Position numbers and translations under genes: made by a program. Under the pieces are notes generated by a model. The model was given only the letters and a program-made list of their open reading frames with translations, was not told the DNA's origin and ran no database searches. Source: Amycolatopsis thailandensis (GTDB lineage Bacteria > Actinomycetota > Actinomycetes > Mycobacteriales > Pseudonocardiaceae). From it: a stretch of DNA of 33,809 bases. The DNA is taken from the NCBI RefSeq assembly GCF_002234405.1, contig NZ_NMQT01000084.1:1-33809 (forward strand), in the 5' to 3' direction. Positions 30,631 through 33,809 of this stretch are shown here, piece by piece. How positions within the stretch are numbered: position 1 is the stretch's first letter; every line of letters starts with the position of its first letter.

Positions 30631-31989
30631 TCAGAGCGAGGAGATGAGCCTTTCGACCCGTTCGTCCACCGAACGGAACGGGTCCTTGCACAGCACGGTC
30701 CGCTGCGCCTGGTCGTTCAGCTTGAGGTGCACCCAGTCCACGGTGAAGTCACGTCCGGCGGCCTGCGCGGCGGCGATGAAGTCACCGCGCAGCTTCGCCC
30801 GCGTGGTCTGCGGCGGGGTGTCCTTGGCCAGTTCGATCTCACCGTCGTCGGTCACCCGGCGCACGAGGCCCTTGCGCTGCAGCAGGTCGAAGATGCCGCG
30901 GCCACGCCGGATGTCGTGATAGGCCAGGTCGAGCTGGGCGATCCGCGGGCTCGACAGGTCGAGGTCGTGCTTGGCGCGGTAGCGCTCGACCAGACGGTGC
31001 TTGATCGCCCAGTCGATCTCGGTGTCGATCTTGCTGAAGTCCTGCTGCTCCACCGCCTCCAGCGCCCGGCCCCAGAGCTCGACGACGCGCTCGGACTGCG
31101 GCGACGAACCGGTCTCCTTGACGTGCTGGACGGCCCGGGCGTGGTACTCGCGCTGGATGTCCAGCGCGGACGCCTCGCGGCCGCCGGCGAGCCGCACCTG
31201 GCGACGGCCGGTGAGGTCGTGGCTGATCTCGCGGATGGCCCTTATCGGGTTGTCCAGCGTGAAGTCGCGGAACTGCACGCCCGCCTCGATCATCTCCAGC
31301 ACCAGGTTCGCCGAACCGACCTTGAGCATCGTGGTCGGTTCGGCCATGTTCGAGTCACCGACGATCACGTGCAGCCGCCGATAACGCTCAGCGTCGGCGT
31401 GCGGCTCGTCGCGGGTGTTGATGATGGGCCGCGAGCGCGTGGTGGCGCTGGAGACGCCTTCCCAGATGTGTTCCGCTCGCTGGGACAGGCAGTACACCGC
31501 GCCACGCGGCGTCTGCAGCACCTTGCCCGCGCCGCAGATCAGCTGCCGGGTGACCAGGAACGGCAGTAGTACGTCGGCGATCCGGGAGAACTCCCCGGCA
31601 CGGGTCACGAGGTAGTTCTCGTGGCAGCCGTAGGAGTTGCCCGCCGAGTCGGTGTTGTTCTTGAACAGGAAGATGTCGCCGCCGATGCCCTCGTCCGCCA
31701 GCCGCCGCTCCGCGTCGACCAGGAGGTCCTCGAGGATCCGTTCCCCGGCCTTGTCATGCGTGACGAGCTGGACGAGGTCGTCGCACTCCGCCGTCGCGTA
31801 CTCCGGGTGGGAGCCCACGTCGAGGTAGAGCCGCGAGCCGTTCGACAGGAAGACGTTCGAGGAACGCCCCCAGGACACGACACGCCGAAACAGGTAACGC
31901 GCCACTTCGTCCGGGGAGAGCCTGCGTTGCCCGTGAAAGGTGCACGTCACCCCGAACTCGGTCTCGATGCCAAAGATCCGCCGCTGCAT
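30631..31989 (-). CDS. pafA: Pup-protein ligase PafA
   Basis: A 452-residue ligase, the same length as M. tuberculosis PafA, that attaches the C-terminal glutamate of Pup to lysines of proteasome substrates. It starts MQRRIFGIETEFG with metal-binding Glu9, continues with RLYLDVGSHPEYATAE holding the catalytic Asp57, and FLFKNNTDSAGNSYGCHENYL typical of the carboxylate-amine ligase fold; the C-terminal small domain ends DERVERLISSL. ATG 31989 is chosen because homology begins there and TACTCT (31996-32001) lies 6 nt before it (leaderless). Unlike in mycobacteria, pafB does not follow directly: about 5 kb of accessory genes separate them. pup and proteasome genes are not in this window. Confidence 0.97.
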   Translation of the reverse strand: MQRRIFGIETEFGVTCTFHGQRRLSPDEVARYLFRRVVSWGRSSNVFLSNGSRLYLDVGSHPEYATAECDDLVQLVTHDKAGERILEDLLVDAERRLADEGIGGDIFLFKNNTDSAGNSYGCHENYLVTRAGEFSRIADVLLPFLVTRQLICGAGKVLQTPRGAVYCLSQRAEHIWEGVSSATTRSRPIINTRDEPHADAERYRRLHVIVGDSNMAEPTTMLKVGSANLVLEMIEAGVQFRDFTLDNPIRAIREISHDLTGRRQVRLAGGREASALDIQREYHARAVQHVKETGSSPQSERVVELWGRALEAVEQQDFSKIDTEIDWAIKHRLVERYRAKHDLDLSSPRIAQLDLAYHDIRRGRGIFDLLQRKGLVRRVTDDGEIELAKDTPPQTTRAKLRGDFIAAAQAAGRDFTVDWVHLKLNDQAQRTVLCKDPFRSVDERVERLISSL

Positions 31990-31995
31990 CCCACC

Positions 31996-32001
31996 AGAGT
32001 A
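31996..32001 (-). promoter_or_regulatory. -10 hexamer of pafA
   Basis: TACTCT on the minus strand, 6 nt before ATG 31989. The divergent gap 31990-32136 holds this and the upstream region of the PAP2-kinase gene; I see no further dyad in it. Confidence 0.4.
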
Positions 32002-32136
32002 GGCGGTGAGGACCCACTGAAGGTGCGCCGTTCGGGCGTCGACACGCGGTCGGTACGTTGCATTCGGTGAAAGGTGTGCGGGAAGTCCCGATCGGGTATC
32101 ACGCACATGACGTCCCGACCCGGAAGTGGGGAACCC

Positions 32137-33615
32137 GTGTTAAAGCAGCTCAAGCGCCCTTTCCGCAAGGTCGGGCGGACCGACAGACGGTTGATGGCAC
32201 GGAGCGCGGCGCTGCCGAGGACCAGGGCCGACGACGTGATCACGTCGCTCTCCAAAAGTGCCGACAAATCCAAGCTCTGGTGGTGTGTCGCGATCGCGCT
32301 CGCGGCGAAGAAGGGCCCGACACGCCGAGGCGCGCTCCGCGGCGTGGCCGCGATCGCCGGGGCGAGCGCCGCGGCGAACCTGATCGGCAAGCCGCTGTTC
32401 CCCCGCCGCCGTCCCGCGGCCGAGGAGGTTCCGTTGCACCGGCGCCTCGTCCGGCGTCCGACCTCGTCGTCGTTCCCGTCCGGGCACTCGGCGTCGGCGG
32501 CCGCCTTCGTCACGGCCGTCGCGATGGAATCACCCAAGGCGGGCGCGGCCCTCGTGCCGCTGGCCGCCGCCGTCGCCTACTCGCGGGTCCACACCGGCGT
32601 CCACTGGCCCAGTGACGTCGGCGTCGGGATCGGCATCGGCGTCGGCGCGGGCTTGCTGACGCGCCACTGGTGGCCGCTGAACCCCGACGTCCCCGCCCGC
32701 ACCGCGCACACCGCCGACGCACCCGAGATGCGCGACGGCGAGGACATGCTCGTCCTGGTCAACCCGCATTCGGGGATCGACGGCCAGGACCCGACCGAGG
32801 AAGCCCGCTTCGCCTGGCCCAAGGCCACCATCCTGTACCCGGACGCGAAGCGGGACCTGCGCGAACAGCTCTGCGACGAGATCGCCGCGCGGGACAACAC
32901 GGTGCGCGCGCTCGGTGTGGCCGGCGGGGACGGGACGGTCGCCGCGGTGGCCGCCGTCGCGGCCGACCACGACCTGCCGCTCGCGCTCATCCCGGCCGGC
33001 ACCCTCAATCACTTCGCCCGCGACGTCGGCATGCGCTCGATGCCCGACGCGGACGCCGCCACCGAAGCGGGCAACGCCGTCGGCGTCGACCTCGGCGAGG
33101 TCGAGATCAACGACGACGACGACCACCGCTACTTCGTCAACACCGCCAGCCTCGGCGGCTACCCGGAAATGGTGCGGATAAGGGAAAAGCTGCAAAAGCG
33201 GCATCCGAAGTGGCCGTCCGCGGCGATCGCGCTCGCCCGTACCCTCCGGCGCGCGAAACCGCTGGAAGTGACCCTCAACGGCAAGCACACCAGCATCTGG
33301 CTGCTGTTCGTCGGCAACGGCACCTACTCGCCCAAGGGGTTCGCGCCCTCGCACCGACCGGCGCTCGACACCGGTCTGCTCGACGTCCGCTACCTGCGGG
33401 CCGACATGCCCTACTCACGGGCGCGGTTCATCCTCGCGACGATCACGAACAGCCTCAACGCCAGTCACGTCTACCAGGAACTCGACGTCCCGGAGCTGCA
33501 CGTCCGGCTGCTCAACGGCAACCGTCGCGTCGCCACCGACGGTGAGGTCGGACCGCTCGGCAACGACTTCCTGTTCCGGTCGCGGCCCAGCGCGCTCACC
33601 ATCTACCGGCTCTAG
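32137..33615 (+). CDS. bifunctional PAP2 phosphatase / diacylglycerol kinase fusion
   Basis: A 492-residue protein joining two lipid enzymes. The N-terminal PAP2 part has the three phosphatase motifs: K85-x6-R92-P93, PSGH (114-117) with catalytic His117, and S149-R150-x5-H156-x3-D160, set among hydrophobic helices. A charged linker (about 185-203) leads to the DAGK domain: GGDGT (263-267) and PAGTLNHFARD (287-297), then the usual VGNGTYSPKGFAPSHRPALDTG segment and a closing beta-sandwich. Together the two sites could interconvert phosphatidate and diacylglycerol or act on polyprenyl or inositol lipids. GTG 32137 (GGGGA just upstream) is preferred; ATG 32107 is possible and adds 10 residues. 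Divergent from pafA. Confidence 0.92.
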   Translation: MLKQLKRPFRKVGRTDRRLMARSAALPRTRADDVITSLSKSADKSKLWWCVAIALAAKKGPTRRGALRGVAAIAGASAAANLIGKPLFPRRRPAAEEVPLHRRLVRRPTSSSFPSGHSASAAAFVTAVAMESPKAGAALVPLAAAVAYSRVHTGVHWPSDVGVGIGIGVGAGLLTRHWWPLNPDVPARTAHTADAPEMRDGEDMLVLVNPHSGIDGQDPTEEARFAWPKATILYPDAKRDLREQLCDEIAARDNTVRALGVAGGDGTVAAVAAVAADHDLPLALIPAGTLNHFARDVGMRSMPDADAATEAGNAVGVDLGEVEINDDDDHRYFVNTASLGGYPEMVRIREKLQKRHPKWPSAAIALARTLRRAKPLEVTLNGKHTSIWLLFVGNGTYSPKGFAPSHRPALDTGLLDVRYLRADMPYSRARFILATITNSLNASHVYQELDVPELHVRLLNGNRRVATDGEVGPLGNDFLFRSRPSALTIYRL

Positions 33616-33638
33616 GACACGGCTCAAGGACCCCAGCA

Positions 33639-33659
33639 GGGCGCTGCCGAGCGGCGCCC
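33639..33659. terminator. GC hairpin after PAP2-kinase gene
   Basis: Arms 33639-33647 and 33651-33659 pair over 9 bp (one wobble) with a 3-nt loop, 23 bp past the stop. No U-tract. It probably contributes to termination. Confidence 0.5.
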
Positions 33660-33660
33660 G

Positions 33661-33699
33661 CTTCACGGCTGGAAGTCCGTGAAGGCCTCCTTCCCTACC
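33661..33699. repeat. truncated copy of CCGTGAAGG hairpin repeat at contig end
   Basis: TCCGTGAAGGCCTCCTTCCC (33676-33695) is nearly identical to the left arm of the hairpin at 13505, but the right arm is missing because adapter sequence starts at 33704. The eight bases CTTCACGG (33661-33668) also pair with CCGTGAAG (33677-33684). The genomic sequence probably ends in the middle of this palindrome. Confidence 0.7.
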
Positions 33700-33703
33700 G
33701 TGT

Positions 33704-33809
33704 TCGGAAGAGCACACGTCTGCACTCCAGGCACTCGAGTAGCTCATTGACCGTGTCCTGCTTTATAAAATATAGTTGTAGGCTAGGTGCTTGTTCAATG
33801 TCTAAGTCT
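33704..33809. other. Illumina TruSeq adapter contamination (not genomic)
   Basis: TCGGAAGAGCACACGTCTG (33704-33722) is an exact 19-base match to the TruSeq read-1 adapter; ACTCCAG and CAC follow at the expected places with single errors. A six-base index-like stretch and a degraded match to the adapter tail (CCGT, CTGCTT) come next, then an AT-rich run. Any open frame crossing this part is an artefact. Confidence 0.93.

Noticed and set aside
33415..33747. 110-codon minus-strand frame at the right end
   Set aside because: Its start lies in adapter sequence (WSADVCSS-like peptide) and the rest is antisense to the PAP2-kinase gene.

Overview
The window looks like one whole assembled contig from a high-GC actinobacterium of the Pseudonocardiaceae type (Amycolatopsis-like). 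The case rests on codon use strongly biased to G/C at third positions, frequent GTG starts, a mycothiol-dependent enzyme family, F420-type and WYL-type genes, and the Pup-ligase neighbourhood. I saw no rRNA, tRNA, CRISPR array, transposase, phage gene or origin. The last ~105 bases (33704-33809) are not genomic: they match an Illumina TruSeq adapter with errors.

The backbone follows, in order and orientation, a block I know from Mycobacterium tuberculosis (Rv2089c pepE, Rv2090 exonuclease, Rv2091c DUF4333 membrane protein, helY, tatC, tatA, pafC, pafB, pafA). Here these are the M24 peptidase (7832-8974, -), 5'-3' exonuclease (11529-12473, +), DUF4333 membrane protein (16496-17284, -), helY (17559-20336, -), tatC, tatA, pafC, pafB (21903-25547, -) and pafA (30631-31989, -). 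Extra genes are inserted at most junctions.

Left part (1-7370): a lipoprotein, a mycothiol-dependent DinB-like enzyme, a divergent TetR/FAD-monooxygenase pair with a triple tandem operator, an SDR/LysR divergent pair, a membrane-anchored SGNH hydrolase, and a MazF/PemK-like toxin-antitoxin pair. Middle-left (7383-13447): a leftward run ArsR-type regulator, MFS exporter, M24 peptidase, Lrp regulator; a divergent FMN reductase behind a SoxR/MerR-like promoter; then exonuclease and pirin, translationally coupled. Middle (13557-17284): a duplicated two-gene module, DUF4333 protein plus Eis-family acetyltransferase, present twice in tandem. Right-middle (17559-25547): helY, a divergent zinc-ribbon membrane protein, a lipid kinase, Tat translocase, a small membrane protein and PafBC. 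Between pafB and pafA (25557-30550) lies an accessory island: HxlR regulator, quinone reductase, SRPBCC protein, SDR, LLM oxidoreductase, ArsR and a secreted Asp-box propeller. Right end: pafA, a divergent PAP2-diacylglycerol-kinase fusion, and the adapter.

Two features recur across the window. (1) Long hairpins with a shared arm (CCGTGAAGG-type) lie just 3' of several genes and act as probable terminators or dispersed palindromic repeats. (2) Many starts look leaderless: a TANNNT -10 hexamer lies 6-9 nt before ATG/GTG, and at four gene junctions the upstream stop codon is itself the first three bases of that hexamer. I found no single undescribed multi-gene defence or biosynthetic system; the most unusual items are the hairpin family, the stop-codon/-10 overlaps and the duplicated DUF4333-Eis module.
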